Made by a program: the position numbers and the translations under genes
From: Paroceanicella profunda
Lineage (GTDB): Bacteria; Pseudomonadota; Alphaproteobacteria; Rhodobacterales; Rhodobacteraceae
Reading direction: 5' to 3'
Assembly: GCF_005887635.2 (NCBI RefSeq)
Contig: NZ_CP040818.1
Span: forward strand, 2,696,501 to 2,760,500
Length of the DNA: 64,000 bases
Notes under the pieces: model-generated
Database searches by the model: none
What the model was told of the DNA's origin: nothing
What the model saw: only the letters and a program-made list of their open reading frames with translations
Shown here: piece by piece, positions 36,472 to 44,453 of the stretch
Position numbering within the stretch: position 1 is the stretch's first letter
Layout of the letters: each line of letters starts with the position of its first letter

Positions 36472-37647
36472 TCAGATGCACATCACTTCGAGCGGGGGGA
36501 AGCCGTTGAACCCCACGGAGGAGTAGCTGGAAGTGTAGGCGCCGCAGTTGCGGATGATCACCTTGTCGCCGGCGCGCAGGCCGACGGGAAGCTGCACCGG
36601 GCGCTTTTCGTAGAGCACGTCGGCGCTGTCGCAGGACGGGCCGGCCAGGATGCAGGCCGAGGTCGCCTCGCCGTCATGCGGGGTGACGAACTGGTAGCGG
36701 ATCGCCTCGTCCATGGTCTCGGCGAGGCCCGAGAACTTGCCGATGTCGAGGTAGACCCAGCGCACCAGGTCGTCCTCGCGCTTCTTCGACGTGAGCAGCA
36801 CTTCGCAGGCGATGGCGCCGGCTTCGGCGACCAGGCCGCGGCCCGGCTCCGCCATGATGCGGCCCACGGCGCCGAAGCGGGCGTGCACGTGGCGCATCAC
36901 CTCGGTGGCGTAGGTGGTCGGGGCCGGAATGTCCTCACCGTAGAAGGCCGGGAAGCCGCCGCCGATGTTCAGCAGGTCGAGCGCGAAGCCGGCGGCGCGG
37001 GCGCGCTGCCAGATGCGGGAAACCGCGTCGAGCGGGGTGCACCACATCGCCGGGTCACGGGTCTGCGAGCCGACGTGGAAGCTGATGCCGACCGGCGCCA
37101 GGCCGAGGTCGCGCGCCACGCCCATCAGGCGGATCGCCTCGTCGCCGCCGCAGCCGAACTTGCGCGACAGCGGCCAGTCAGCCTGGGATTCCTCGATGAG
37201 GATGCGGATGTAGACCTCCGCGCCCGGGGCGTGCTCGGCGATCTTCTCCAGCTCTTCTTCCGCGTCGGCGGCGAAGAGGGTGATGCCGGCGGCATGGGCG
37301 AAGGCGATGTCGGAGACCTTCTTCACCGTGTTGCCGAAGGAGATGTGCTCCGGCCGGGCGCCGAGGCCGAGGCAGAGCTCGATCTCGCCACGGGAGGCGG
37401 CGTCGAAATGCGAGCCGGAGGCCACCAGGCGCTCGACGATCTCGCGGGTCGGGTTCGCCTTCACCGCATAGTGGATGGCGGCCTCGCCGAGGCCGGCCTT
37501 CAGCGCGTGGTACTGGGTTTCGACGGCGTCGATGTCCAGCACCAGGGTCGGGCGATCAAAGCTCGACACCGAGATGAACTCTTCCACTCGTCGGGGTGCA
37601 GACAGGCACACGGGGGCCGAAGCCGCCCAGGCTACGTTCGCGTTCAT
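36472..37647 (-). CDS. PLP-dependent ornithine (ornithine/lysine) decarboxylase
   Basis: A 391-residue fold III (alanine-racemase-type) decarboxylase that makes putrescine from ornithine. The PLP lysine is in YAVKANPTREI, HVGSQTRD and the glycine loop IGGGFPAFYG follow, the PLP-phosphate contact is AEPGRGLV, and the catalytic Cys is in PSCDSADVLYE; the C-terminal GAYTSSYSSVGFNGF is the family end. Three in-frame ATGs occur within 13 bases; the last (37647) is best placed behind ATGGAG. Length and motifs match alphaproteobacterial ODC, some of which also accept lysine. SpeD and SpeE for the next steps lie at 52.9-54.4 kb. It has a structured leader. Confidence 0.92.
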   Translation of the reverse strand: MNANVAWAASAPVCLSAPRRVEEFISVSSFDRPTLVLDIDAVETQYHALKAGLGEAAIHYAVKANPTREIVERLVASGSHFDAASRGEIELCLGLGARPEHISFGNTVKKVSDIAFAHAAGITLFAADAEEELEKIAEHAPGAEVYIRILIEESQADWPLSRKFGCGGDEAIRLMGVARDLGLAPVGISFHVGSQTRDPAMWCTPLDAVSRIWQRARAAGFALDLLNIGGGFPAFYGEDIPAPTTYATEVMRHVHARFGAVGRIMAEPGRGLVAEAGAIACEVLLTSKKREDDLVRWVYLDIGKFSGLAETMDEAIRYQFVTPHDGEATSACILAGPSCDSADVLYEKRPVQLPVGLRAGDKVIIRNCGAYTSSYSSVGFNGFPPLEVMCI

Positions 37648-37763
37648 GGTCATCTCCATCAGACCTGGCCCGCCTTGCGGACCACCCGTTCCAAAAGAGA
37701 CGTTACCGTCGCTACGTAAACACTGGATCTTGCCCAGGCCAGAGGCGCGTGCGTTGGCGTCGT
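37648..37763 (-). promoter_or_regulatory. Structured 5' leader of the ornithine decarboxylase mRNA
   Basis: About 115 nt between the predicted transcription start and the ATG. It contains a hairpin GACG-GTAA-CGTC with a GNRA loop and a GC-rich stem region next to the ribosome site. Alphaproteobacterial ODC genes are known to carry a conserved leader (the speF motif); membership is inferred from position only. Confidence 0.4.
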
Positions 37764-37769
37764 TCGGCG

Positions 37770-37798
37770 GATATGGGGCAATTCCCCGACTCGCGCAA
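37770..37798 (-). promoter_or_regulatory. Predicted promoter of the ornithine decarboxylase gene
   Basis: On the minus strand TTGCGC (37798-37793) and CATATC (37775-37770) are 17 bp apart, about 120 bp ahead of the start codon. Confidence 0.5.
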
Positions 37799-37840
37799 GA
37801 CGTTTTGTTGCGGGGGCGGAAAAAACTTTCAGCTCTTGTA

Positions 37841-37857
37841 TTAACCATTTGGTAAAC
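37841..37857. promoter_or_regulatory. CtrA-like site TTAA-N7-GTAAAC
   Basis: TTAACCATTTGGTAAAC is a near match to the alphaproteobacterial CtrA consensus TTAA-N7-TTAAC and is nearly palindromic. It lies between the phosphatase stop and the ODC promoter, in an AT-rich patch that also has a T6 run (minus strand, 37825-37820), so a terminator for the phosphatase gene is the alternative reading. Confidence 0.3.
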
Positions 37858-37890
37858 AAGAAGATTCAGGCGAAACCGAGGGGTAGAACG

Positions 37891-38373
37891 TCAGGGCCCC
37901 GCGGCGGCCCGGCGCAGCGGCAGGTGGCGGGCCGTGGCCAGGGCGCGGCAGGCGGCGTCCACCAGGTCGAGCACCGTGTCGAAGCCGGAAGCGCCGCCGT
38001 AATAGGGGTCGGGCACGTCGCGGCGCGGCTGGTCGGGCAGCAGGTCGAGAAGGCGGTGCAGTTCGGCGGCACTGCCGGCCGGGCGCAGGGCCTCGAGAGC
38101 GGCGAGATTGTCCGCGTCCATGGCCAGGATGAGGTCGAAGCGGGCGAAATCCTCCGGCAGCACCTTGCGGGCGCGCTGCGCGGAGAGGTCGATGCCCCGG
38201 GCCGCGGCGGCGGCGCACATGCGCGGGTCCGGCGGGTCTCCCGCATGCCAGCCGCCGATGCCCGCGCTGTCGATCTCCGCCGCGCCCGGCGCCAGAAGGG
38301 CGTCCATCACGCCCTGCGCGGCCGGCGAGCGGCAGATGTTTCCCAGGCAGACGAAGAGGATGCGTGTGGTCAT
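37891..38373 (-). CDS. Low-molecular-weight protein tyrosine phosphatase
   Basis: A 160-residue cytoplasmic phosphatase. The catalytic P-loop CLGNICRSP begins at Cys9 and the general-acid Asp is in DVPDPYYGG near residue 129. The order and length are typical of the family, whose bacterial members act on phosphotyrosine proteins or arsenate. No kinase or exopolysaccharide genes adjoin it, so the substrate cannot be inferred. It is divergent from the sirtuin gene with a 49-bp gap. Confidence 0.94.
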   Translation of the reverse strand: MTTRILFVCLGNICRSPAAQGVMDALLAPGAAEIDSAGIGGWHAGDPPDPRMCAAAAARGIDLSAQRARKVLPEDFARFDLILAMDADNLAALEALRPAGSAAELHRLLDLLPDQPRRDVPDPYYGGASGFDTVLDLVDAACRALATARHLPLRRAAAGP

Positions 38374-38422
38374 GGCGGGCTCCGGCGGCTAGCGTCGTCG
38401 CAGGCTAGCGGGAGGCAGGCGG

Positions 38423-39118
38423 ATGGTCGAGAACATCGTGATCCTCACCGGTGCCGGGGTCTCGGCGGAATCCGGGCTCGGCACCTTTCGCGACGCGGGC
38501 GGGCTCTGGACCCGCTATGCGCTGGAGGATGTGGCGACGCCCGAGGGCTTCGCGCGGGACCCCGGGCTGGTGCTGGAGTTCTACTCCGCCCGCCGGGAGA
38601 ACTGCCGCACCGCCAGCCCGAACGCGGCCCATCGCGCGCTGGCCGAACTGGAGAGCGCCTGGCCCGGCGGGCTGCTGCTGGTCACCCAGAACATCGACGA
38701 CCTGCATGAGCGGGCCGGCACCCGGCGGCTTGTGCACATGCACGGTGAATTGATGGCCTGTCTCTGCGCGGCCTGCGGCCGGCGCTGGCCCTCCGCCGGG
38801 CCGATGCACGCGGCGGACCGCTGCCCCGCCTGCGCCGCCGCCGCCGTGCGCCCCGACGTGGTGTGGTTCGGCGAATATCCCTATCACATGAAGGAGATCG
38901 GGGCGGCGCTCGGCGCGGCGGATCTCTTCGTGTCCATCGGCACGTCCGGCAGTGTCTACCCCGCGGCGGGCTTCGTGCAGGAGGCGGCGCGGGCCGGCGC
39001 GCGGACGCTGGAGCTGAACCTGGACCCTTCCGACGGCGCGAGCCTGTTCGACGCGGCGCGCAGGGGCCCGGCCACCGAACTCGTTCCGGCCTGGGTGGCG
39101 GAGATGCTCGGGGGCTGA
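38423..39118 (+). CDS. cobB: NAD-dependent protein deacylase, sirtuin (CobB type)
   Basis: A 231-residue Sir2 enzyme that removes acyl groups from lysines using NAD. It has the NAD motif GAGVSAESGLGTFRD, TQNIDDLHERAG, the catalytic His in HMHGE and a zinc knuckle with CAAC and CPAC. The pair Tyr/Arg in EFYSARRE is the class III signature associated with desuccinylase/demalonylase activity. The start is the ATG at 38423, preceded by GGGAGG. Divergent from the phosphatase gene. Confidence 0.94.
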   Translation: MVENIVILTGAGVSAESGLGTFRDAGGLWTRYALEDVATPEGFARDPGLVLEFYSARRENCRTASPNAAHRALAELESAWPGGLLLVTQNIDDLHERAGTRRLVHMHGELMACLCAACGRRWPSAGPMHAADRCPACAAAAVRPDVVWFGEYPYHMKEIGAALGAADLFVSIGTSGSVYPAAGFVQEAARAGARTLELNLDPSDGASLFDAARRGPATELVPAWVAEMLGG

Positions 39119-39143
39119 GGGCCCCCGGGGACGCCCCCCGGGC

Positions 39144-39611
39144 TCAGGGCTTGTCGCCGTCGGGAGGCGGGATCTCGCCGGCATGTTGCGGTGTCACGCG
39201 CAGCGCCACCGTGATCGTGCGGCCGCTTTCGAAATGCAGGGTGAGCGGCACGATCTCGCCGTCCTCCAGCGGTGCCGTCAGGCCCATGAACATCACGTGC
39301 AGGCCGCCGCGCTCCAGCACCGCCGTGCCGCCGGCGGGCAGGGGCAGGCCCTCGGGCATCGGGCGCATGCGCGCCACGCCGTCGGTGATCTCGTTGCTGT
39401 GCAGCTCCGTGCGCTGTGCGGCCGGGCTGTCGAGCGAGAGCAGGCGGTCATCCCCCGGGCCCGCGTTGCGCAGGGTCATGTAGGCTGCGCCCGACATCGG
39501 GTTGGAGCGGACGGCATAGGCCCCCTCCACCGCCAGCCCGTCGGCCAGCGCGGGCAGGGCGGCCAGTGCGACGAGCGCCGCAAGGGCGCCGCGGACGAAG
39601 CTGTGTGTCAT
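39144..39611 (-). CDS. Periplasmic copper chaperone PCu(A)C
   Basis: A 155-residue exported protein. The ATG at 39611 starts a signal peptide (GALAALVALAALPALA). The copper ligands are those of the PCu(A)C family: His and Met in ELHSNEI and RMRPM, then GLHVMFMGL. Such proteins deliver Cu(I) to the CuA site of cytochrome oxidase. No Sco or cox genes are in the window, so its client is inferred from the family. It is downstream of rpmB on the same strand, separated by a terminator. Confidence 0.9.
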   Translation of the reverse strand: MTHSFVRGALAALVALAALPALADGLAVEGAYAVRSNPMSGAAYMTLRNAGPGDDRLLSLDSPAAQRTELHSNEITDGVARMRPMPEGLPLPAGGTAVLERGGLHVMFMGLTAPLEDGEIVPLTLHFESGRTITVALRVTPQHAGEIPPPDGDKP

Positions 39612-39735
39612 GTCCGGTTTCCTCCCCGGGGTGTGGCGGCCGGTTGCGGCCTGCTCGCCCGGCAGTATCGGGGCGCGCGCGCCGGCGGGCAAGGGAAAGG
39701 GCGGACCCGCTGAAGCGGAACAGGGCGCATGCACG

Positions 39736-39767
39736 AAAACGCCCCGGCCGTTTCCGGCGGGGCGTTT
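39736..39767 (-). terminator. Rho-independent terminator of rpmB
   Basis: Stem AAACGCCCC (minus strand from 39767 side) / GGGGCGTTT with an inner GC pairing, ending in TTTT on the minus strand (39739-39736), about 40 bases past the rpmB stop. Confidence 0.8.
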
Positions 39768-39808
39768 CGGGACGCTCAGGTCCTCCCCGAAGCGGGGAGG
39801 TGCGGGGC

Positions 39809-40096
39809 TCAGGCGGCGGCCTGGGCCTTCTCGATGTCTTTCTTCACCTTCAGCGCGCGCGGCGACAGCTCGGCGTCGGCGGCCTTGGCGAGGAAGGCGT
39901 CAAGCCCGCCACGGTGGTCGACCGACCGCAGGGCCGAAGCGGCGATGCGGAAGCGGAAGGACCGGCCGAGCGCGTCGCTCTGCAGGGAAACCTCGTTGAG
40001 GTTCGGCAGGTAGCGGCGGCGGGTCTTGATGTTGGAGTGGCTGACGTTGTTGCCGGTCAGCACTGCCTTGCCGGTCAGTTCGCAGCGACGAGACAT
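39809..40096 (-). CDS. rpmB: 50S ribosomal protein L28
   Basis: A 95-residue ribosomal protein. The start [22 protein letters not shown] is the L28 signature, followed by [14 protein letters not shown]. Alphaproteobacterial L28 proteins have this longer length because of a C-terminal tail ([15 protein letters not shown]). It is followed by its own terminator. Upstream lies the MeaB GTPase gene on the same strand, 141 bp away. Confidence 0.97.
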   Translation of the reverse strand: MSRRCELTGKAVLTGNNVSHSNIKTRRRYLPNLNEVSLQSDALGRSFRFRIAASALRSVDHRGGLDAFLAKAADAELSPRALKVKKDIEKAQAAA

Positions 40097-40237
40097 AGGT
40101 TTGTCCTCGGTTTCTGGTCCCGGCCGGGGCTGCCGGAATGTCCGGGCCAGGCGGGAAAGTGTAAAAACGGTCCGGCCCCTCCCCGGCGGGGCGGCCTGAA
40201 TTTCGAGCCGCGTTCATACTGGGCCTCTGCCGGAGCG

Positions 40238-41245
40238 TCAAGGCCGGGGGAGGGGTTTTTCACCGGCAACGAACAGATCGAGGGCCTGTTCGGCGGCATC
40301 CTCGGGGGTAAGATGCCCGTTTCGCACGCCTTCGGCAAGGGCGGGGAGGCGCGCGGTCACGGCCGGCGCGGCGCGGAACCGGGTGAGCAGCCCCTCGCGA
40401 ATCTCCTGGTCCAGCGCCGCCATGGCCTGGGCGCGGCGCCGCGCGGTGAGGTGGCCGCCCTCGCGCCGCCAGGCGTCGAGCCGGCACATCGCCTCCCAGG
40501 CCTGCTCCAGCCCCGCGCCGGTGACCGCCGAGCAGGTCATCGCCGCGGGAAAGCCCTCGGGGTCCTGCGGGCGGCGGCGCAGCAGGCGCAGGGCGCCGGC
40601 GTAATCGGCGCAGGTGCGGGTGGCGGTGGCGGCCAGGTCGCCGTCTGCCTTGTTCACCAGGATGAGGTCGGCGATCTCCATGATGCCGCGCTTCACGCCC
40701 TGCAGCTCGTCGCCCCCCGCGGGGGCGAGCAGCAGCAGGAAGAGGTCGGTCATGTCCGCCACCATGGTCTCGGACTGGCCCACGCCCACCGTCTCCACCA
40801 GGATCACGTCGAAGCCCGCCGCCTCGCAGATCAGGATCGCGTCGCGCGTGCGCCGGGCCACGCCGCCGAGCGAGCTGCGCGCCGGCGAGGGGCGGATGAA
40901 GGCCTCCGGCGCCCGCGAGAGCCGCTCCATGCGGGTCTTGTCGCCCAGGATCGAGCCGCCGGAGCGCGCCGAGGACGGGTCCACCGCCAGCACCGCCACG
41001 CGCTTGCCCGCCTCCACCAGCCGCATGCCGAAGGCCTCGGTGAAGGTGCTCTTGCCCACGCCCGGCGTGCCGGAGAGGCCGATGCGCATCGCGTCGCGCT
41101 CCGCGGTCGCAAGCACCCGCAGCAGGGCGCGGGCGGCGGCGCGATGATCGGGCCGGGTTGATTCGGCGAGGGTGATCGCGCGGGACAGCGCGCGGCGGTC
41201 TCCGGAGGTCACGGCGCGGGCGAGGGTCTCGGTGTCCTGGGTCAT
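40238..41245 (-). CDS. meaB: MeaB/ArgK-family G3E GTPase
   Basis: A 335-residue P-loop GTPase chaperone of methylmalonyl-CoA mutase. Walker A is GLSGTPGVGKST, followed by AVDPSSARSGGSILGDKTRM, ETVGVGQSE and the guanine motif NKAD. The ATG at 41245 fits homologues; the frame is open upstream into non-coding sequence. The family loads and protects adenosylcobalamin on the mutase. No mutase gene adjoins it here, so a role on a related B12 mutase is possible. It is divergent from imuA with 240 bp between starts. Confidence 0.92.
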   Translation of the reverse strand: MTQDTETLARAVTSGDRRALSRAITLAESTRPDHRAAARALLRVLATAERDAMRIGLSGTPGVGKSTFTEAFGMRLVEAGKRVAVLAVDPSSARSGGSILGDKTRMERLSRAPEAFIRPSPARSSLGGVARRTRDAILICEAAGFDVILVETVGVGQSETMVADMTDLFLLLLAPAGGDELQGVKRGIMEIADLILVNKADGDLAATATRTCADYAGALRLLRRRPQDPEGFPAAMTCSAVTGAGLEQAWEAMCRLDAWRREGGHLTARRRAQAMAALDQEIREGLLTRFRAAPAVTARLPALAEGVRNGHLTPEDAAEQALDLFVAGEKPLPRP

Positions 41246-41417
41246 GCGGGGCCTTCGGCACGGGAGAGCGGGACGGGCATTCGGGCGGGAGAGCGGCGGC
41301 AACGCCCTGTTTCGCCTCGCTCGGGGCACCCTGTCCAGCCCCGATTGCGGCGGGCGCCGCCCCGGTCGCGGAGGAGGGCCGGGACGGGCCCGGAGGCGAA
41401 AAAGCGACTCGCAGTCG

Positions 41418-41432
41418 GAACAAAAAGCGAAC
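41418..41432. promoter_or_regulatory. LexA box upstream of imuA
   Basis: GAAC-AAAAAGC-GAAC, an exact match to the alphaproteobacterial SOS box (GAAC-N7-GAAC). A -10-like CATAAT overlaps its end (41432-41437), so LexA would block polymerase. Confidence 0.85.
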
Positions 41433-41485
41433 ATAATTGGCGCTCACCCGCGCCGGCAGGACGGGGAGACGGAAGGAAGCCGACA

Positions 41486-42295
41486 ATGGACCTGGATGAA
41501 CTGAGAGGGATGATCGCCCGGATGGAGGGCCGGGCCGGGCGCCTGGAGCCGGGGGAGGCCGCGGGAGAGGCGGGGCCACCGGGCTGGACCCTCGGCGCCC
41601 CGGGGCCGGACGCGGCCCTGGGGCCGCCCGGGCTCGAGACCGGCGCGCTGCATGATTTCACCCCGCGCGCGGCGGCGCATGCGCCGGGGGTCGCGGCCTT
41701 CGCGCTGCGGCTGCTGGTGCGCCTGCCCCGGCCCGGGCCGCTGCTGTGGTGCCAGACGGATTTCGCCCTGCGCGAATACGGCGCCCCGGGAATTGCGGCC
41801 TTCCGCGGCGCGGGGCTTGCGCCCGAACGGGTGGTCTTCGTGTCTCTGCGCAAGCCCGCGGAGATGTCCTTCGTGCTGGAGGAGGCGCTCGGCGTGCCGG
41901 CGCTGGCCGCGGTGGTGGGCGAGGGGCCGCCGCTCTCCTTCACCGCCACGCGGCGCCTGGCGCTGCGCGCCGAGGAGAGCGGGGTGCCCTGCCTGTTCCT
42001 CGGCCTCGGCGCGGAGCAGGGGCCCTCCGTGGCGGCCACGCGCTGGCGGCTGGGCCCGGCGCCGGGCCTGCCGCATCCCGATGATCCCGCGGCACCGGGC
42101 CAGCCCGGCTGGTCCGTGGCGCTGGAGCGGGCCCGGGCCGGCCGGCCCGGCAGCTGGAAGGTAACCTGGAATGAAACGACGCATTCTTTCGCTCCGCTTC
42201 CCGTTCCTGCCGGTGGAGCGCGTGTTCCGGGACGAGGCGGCCCGGAGCCGGAGCCGGCAGGACTGGCCGGAGGAGACCGCTCCCGGCAGGCCTGA
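41486..42295 (+). CDS. imuA: ImuA, mutasome accessory protein (RecA/SulA-like)
   Basis: A 269-residue protein starting at the ATG at 41486 behind GGAAGG. It resembles the RecA-fold ImuA proteins of alphaproteobacteria (GALHDFTPRAAAHAPGVAAF, PLLWCQTDFALREYGAPG, VVFVSLRKPAEMSFVLEEAL), with no complete Walker A. It is first in the imuA-imuB-dnaE2 cassette that carries out SOS mutagenesis. Its last 125 bases overlap the imuB start in another frame, more than the usual few bases, which gives ImuA a Pro/Gly-rich tail. A LexA box lies 54 bases before the start. Confidence 0.9.
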   Translation: MDLDELRGMIARMEGRAGRLEPGEAAGEAGPPGWTLGAPGPDAALGPPGLETGALHDFTPRAAAHAPGVAAFALRLLVRLPRPGPLLWCQTDFALREYGAPGIAAFRGAGLAPERVVFVSLRKPAEMSFVLEEALGVPALAAVVGEGPPLSFTATRRLALRAEESGVPCLFLGLGAEQGPSVAATRWRLGPAPGLPHPDDPAAPGQPGWSVALERARAGRPGSWKVTWNETTHSFAPLPVPAGGARVPGRGGPEPEPAGLAGGDRSRQA

Positions 42296-44453
42296 GGCCG
42301 CCGGGCCGCTGGTGCTCGTCGAACGCACGGGGCAGGGCACGCGCATCACCGCCGCCGCGCCGGAGGCGTTGCGGGCCGGGGCGCGGCCGGGGCAGAGCCT
42401 TGCCGATGCCCGGGCCGCCTGCCCGGGGCTGCGGGTGCTGCAGGCCGCGCCGGAGGCCGATCGGGCGCTGCTGGAGCATCTCGCCCGCCGGGCGCAGCGC
42501 CATGCCCCGATCGTGGCGATGGACGGGCCGGACGGGCTGCTGCTCGACACCACGGGCTGCGCGCATCTCTTCGGCGGCGAGGCGGCGCTGCTGGCCGATT
42601 GTCTCGACGGGCTGGCCCGGGCCGGGCTGACGGTGCGCGCCGGGCTGGCGCCCACGCCCGCGCTGGCCCGGGCGCTCTCGGGCTTCGGGGCCGGGCGCGA
42701 GATTGTCCTGCCGGCGGAGATGGCGGAGCGGATCGACCGGCTGCCGGTGGAGGCGCTGCGCCTTGCGCCCGAGCGGGTGGTGCTGCTGCGCCGGCTGGGC
42801 CTGACCACCGTGGGCCGGCTGCGCGCCCTGCCGCGGGTGGCGCTGGAGCGGCGCTTCCGCAGCCGGGAGGCGGCGCTCTCGGTGCGGCTGCGCCTCGACC
42901 AGATCACCGGTGCGGTGGACGAGCCGCTCGCCCCGCTCTCGCCGCCGCCGCTCTACCGGGTGCAGCAGGTGCTGCCCGAGCCGGTGATCGACGTGAGCGC
43001 GGCCTCCATGGTGCTCGACCACCTGCTGCTGCGCCTCGCCGGGCTGCTGGAGCGCGACGGGCGCGGCGCGCGGCTCCTCACCCTCAGCGCCTTTCGCGCC
43101 GATGGCGGCATGAGCGAGGTGCGCGTGCGCCTGGCGCGGCCCGCGCGGGATGCGGCGCGGATCGGGCGGCTGTTCGCCGGCCGGCTGGAGGAGATCGACA
43201 GCGGCTTCGGCATCGACGCCTTCGTGCTCTCGGCCTCCGGGGTCGAGGCGCTCGACGCCCGGCAGGACAGCTTCGTCGCTCCGCCCCCCGCGCGTGGGCG
43301 GCCTGACGCCCTGCCCGGCATGGACGGGCGCACCGGCGTCTCCGGCGGGGCAAACCCCGGAAGGCACGCCGGAACTGGCCCCGGACCGGCCGTGCGAGTG
43401 GCACCCGCGCCGGGCACGGGATCGGACCCGATGAGGCGCCAAGGGATGCCCTCTGGAGCGGGCAGCAGCCCGGTCATGGGCATTTCTGACAGCCCGCGCA
43501 TTGTTTCGGGTCCGGGAAGGGGCTCCGGGTTGGCGCGCGGAGCAAGCTCCGGGCCGGGCGTCGGGCCGGCTGGCGGGGCAGGTGGCCCTGGAAGCGGCGC
43601 TGGCGGAGCGGGTTCCGGGCCGGGCATGGGACTGGTGACCGGCACAGGCGCCGGGCCGGGCCCCGAGGCGCCCCCCGGCACTGCCGTTGAAGCGGGCCCC
43701 GGGGCGGACAGGGTATCGGCCCCCGAAAGATGCCGCGGGATGCCCGCGTCATCGGCCGGCGGCCCGGTCATGGGCAGGGCTGACAGCCCGTGCACCGTCT
43801 CGGATCCGGGAAGGGGCTCCGGGCTGGCGCGCGGAGCAGGCCCGGGGCCGGGCGTCGGGATGACTGGCGGGGCAGGTGCCGCGGCGGGCCCGGGAAGGGG
43901 CGCTGGCGGAGCGGGTTCCGGGCCGGGCATCGGGAAACGTGACGGGGCTGGTCTGGAGCCGGGCCTGCCAGGCGCGATGTTCACCCTGGTCGACACGCTG
44001 GCCAACCGGCTGGGCGGGCGGCGCGTCTACCAGCTTGCCCCGGTGGCGAGCCACCTGCCGGAGCGGGCGATGCGCCGGGTGGCGGTCGGCGCCTCCGGGG
44101 GCGGCGGCGCGGCTGTGCGGAGCGCCGATCCCGGCCCCTGGCCCGAAGCCGCCCCGCTGCGGCCGCTGCGCCTGCTTCCCCGGCCCGAACCGGTGGAGGT
44201 GACCGCCGCGCTGCCCGACGGCCCTCCGCTGCAGTTCGTCTGGCGGCGGGTGCGGCGGGTGGTGCTCCGCGCTGCCGGGCCGGAGCGGATCGCCCCGGAA
44301 TGGTGGCACCCGGACGCCCGTGGCACCGCGGTGCGCGACTATTACCATGTCGAGGATCGCGAGGGCTGCCAGTACTGGCTGTGCCGCGCCCTTGCCCCCG
44401 GCGGCCCGGCGGCCGGCCGGGGGGAATGGTATCTGCACGGGCTCTTCGCATGA
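42171..44453 (+). CDS. imuB: ImuB, catalytically inactive Y-family polymerase homologue, with repeat insertion
   Basis: A 760-residue ImuB; usual members are about 500-550. The start [19 protein letters not shown] and the palm-like region [20 protein letters not shown] are typical, and the catalytic carboxylates of Y-family polymerases are absent, as is normal for ImuB, which bridges DnaE2, ImuA and the beta clamp. After about residue 365 a Gly/Pro/Ala-rich insertion of roughly 230 residues precedes the conserved C-terminal module ([29 protein letters not shown]). The insertion contains two copies of a 98-residue unit. Its stop overlaps the dnaE2 start (ATGA). Part of the SOS cassette. Confidence 0.92.
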   Translation: MKRRILSLRFPFLPVERVFRDEAARSRSRQDWPEETAPGRPEAAGPLVLVERTGQGTRITAAAPEALRAGARPGQSLADARAACPGLRVLQAAPEADRALLEHLARRAQRHAPIVAMDGPDGLLLDTTGCAHLFGGEAALLADCLDGLARAGLTVRAGLAPTPALARALSGFGAGREIVLPAEMAERIDRLPVEALRLAPERVVLLRRLGLTTVGRLRALPRVALERRFRSREAALSVRLRLDQITGAVDEPLAPLSPPPLYRVQQVLPEPVIDVSAASMVLDHLLLRLAGLLERDGRGARLLTLSAFRADGGMSEVRVRLARPARDAARIGRLFAGRLEEIDSGFGIDAFVLSASGVEALDARQDSFVAPPPARGRPDALPGMDGRTGVSGGANPGRHAGTGPGPAVRVAPAPGTGSDPMRRQGMPSGAGSSPVMGISDSPRIVSGPGRGSGLARGASSGPGVGPAGGAGGPGSGAGGAGSGPGMGLVTGTGAGPGPEAPPGTAVEAGPGADRVSAPERCRGMPASSAGGPVMGRADSPCTVSDPGRGSGLARGAGPGPGVGMTGGAGAAAGPGRGAGGAGSGPGIGKRDGAGLEPGLPGAMFTLVDTLANRLGGRRVYQLAPVASHLPERAMRRVAVGASGGGGAAVRSADPGPWPEAAPLRPLRLLPRPEPVEVTAALPDGPPLQFVWRRVRRVVLRAAGPERIAPEWWHPDARGTAVRDYYHVEDREGCQYWLCRALAPGGPAAGRGEWYLHGLFA
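43421..43975 (+). repeat. 294-bp in-frame duplication inside imuB
   Basis: The segment from GGGATGCC at 43443 recurs at 43737, a shift of 294 bp (98 codons). Shared words include GCCCGGTCATGGGCA, CTGACAGCCCG and CCGGGAAGGGGCTCCGGG. The second copy fades after about 43960. Confidence 0.85.
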
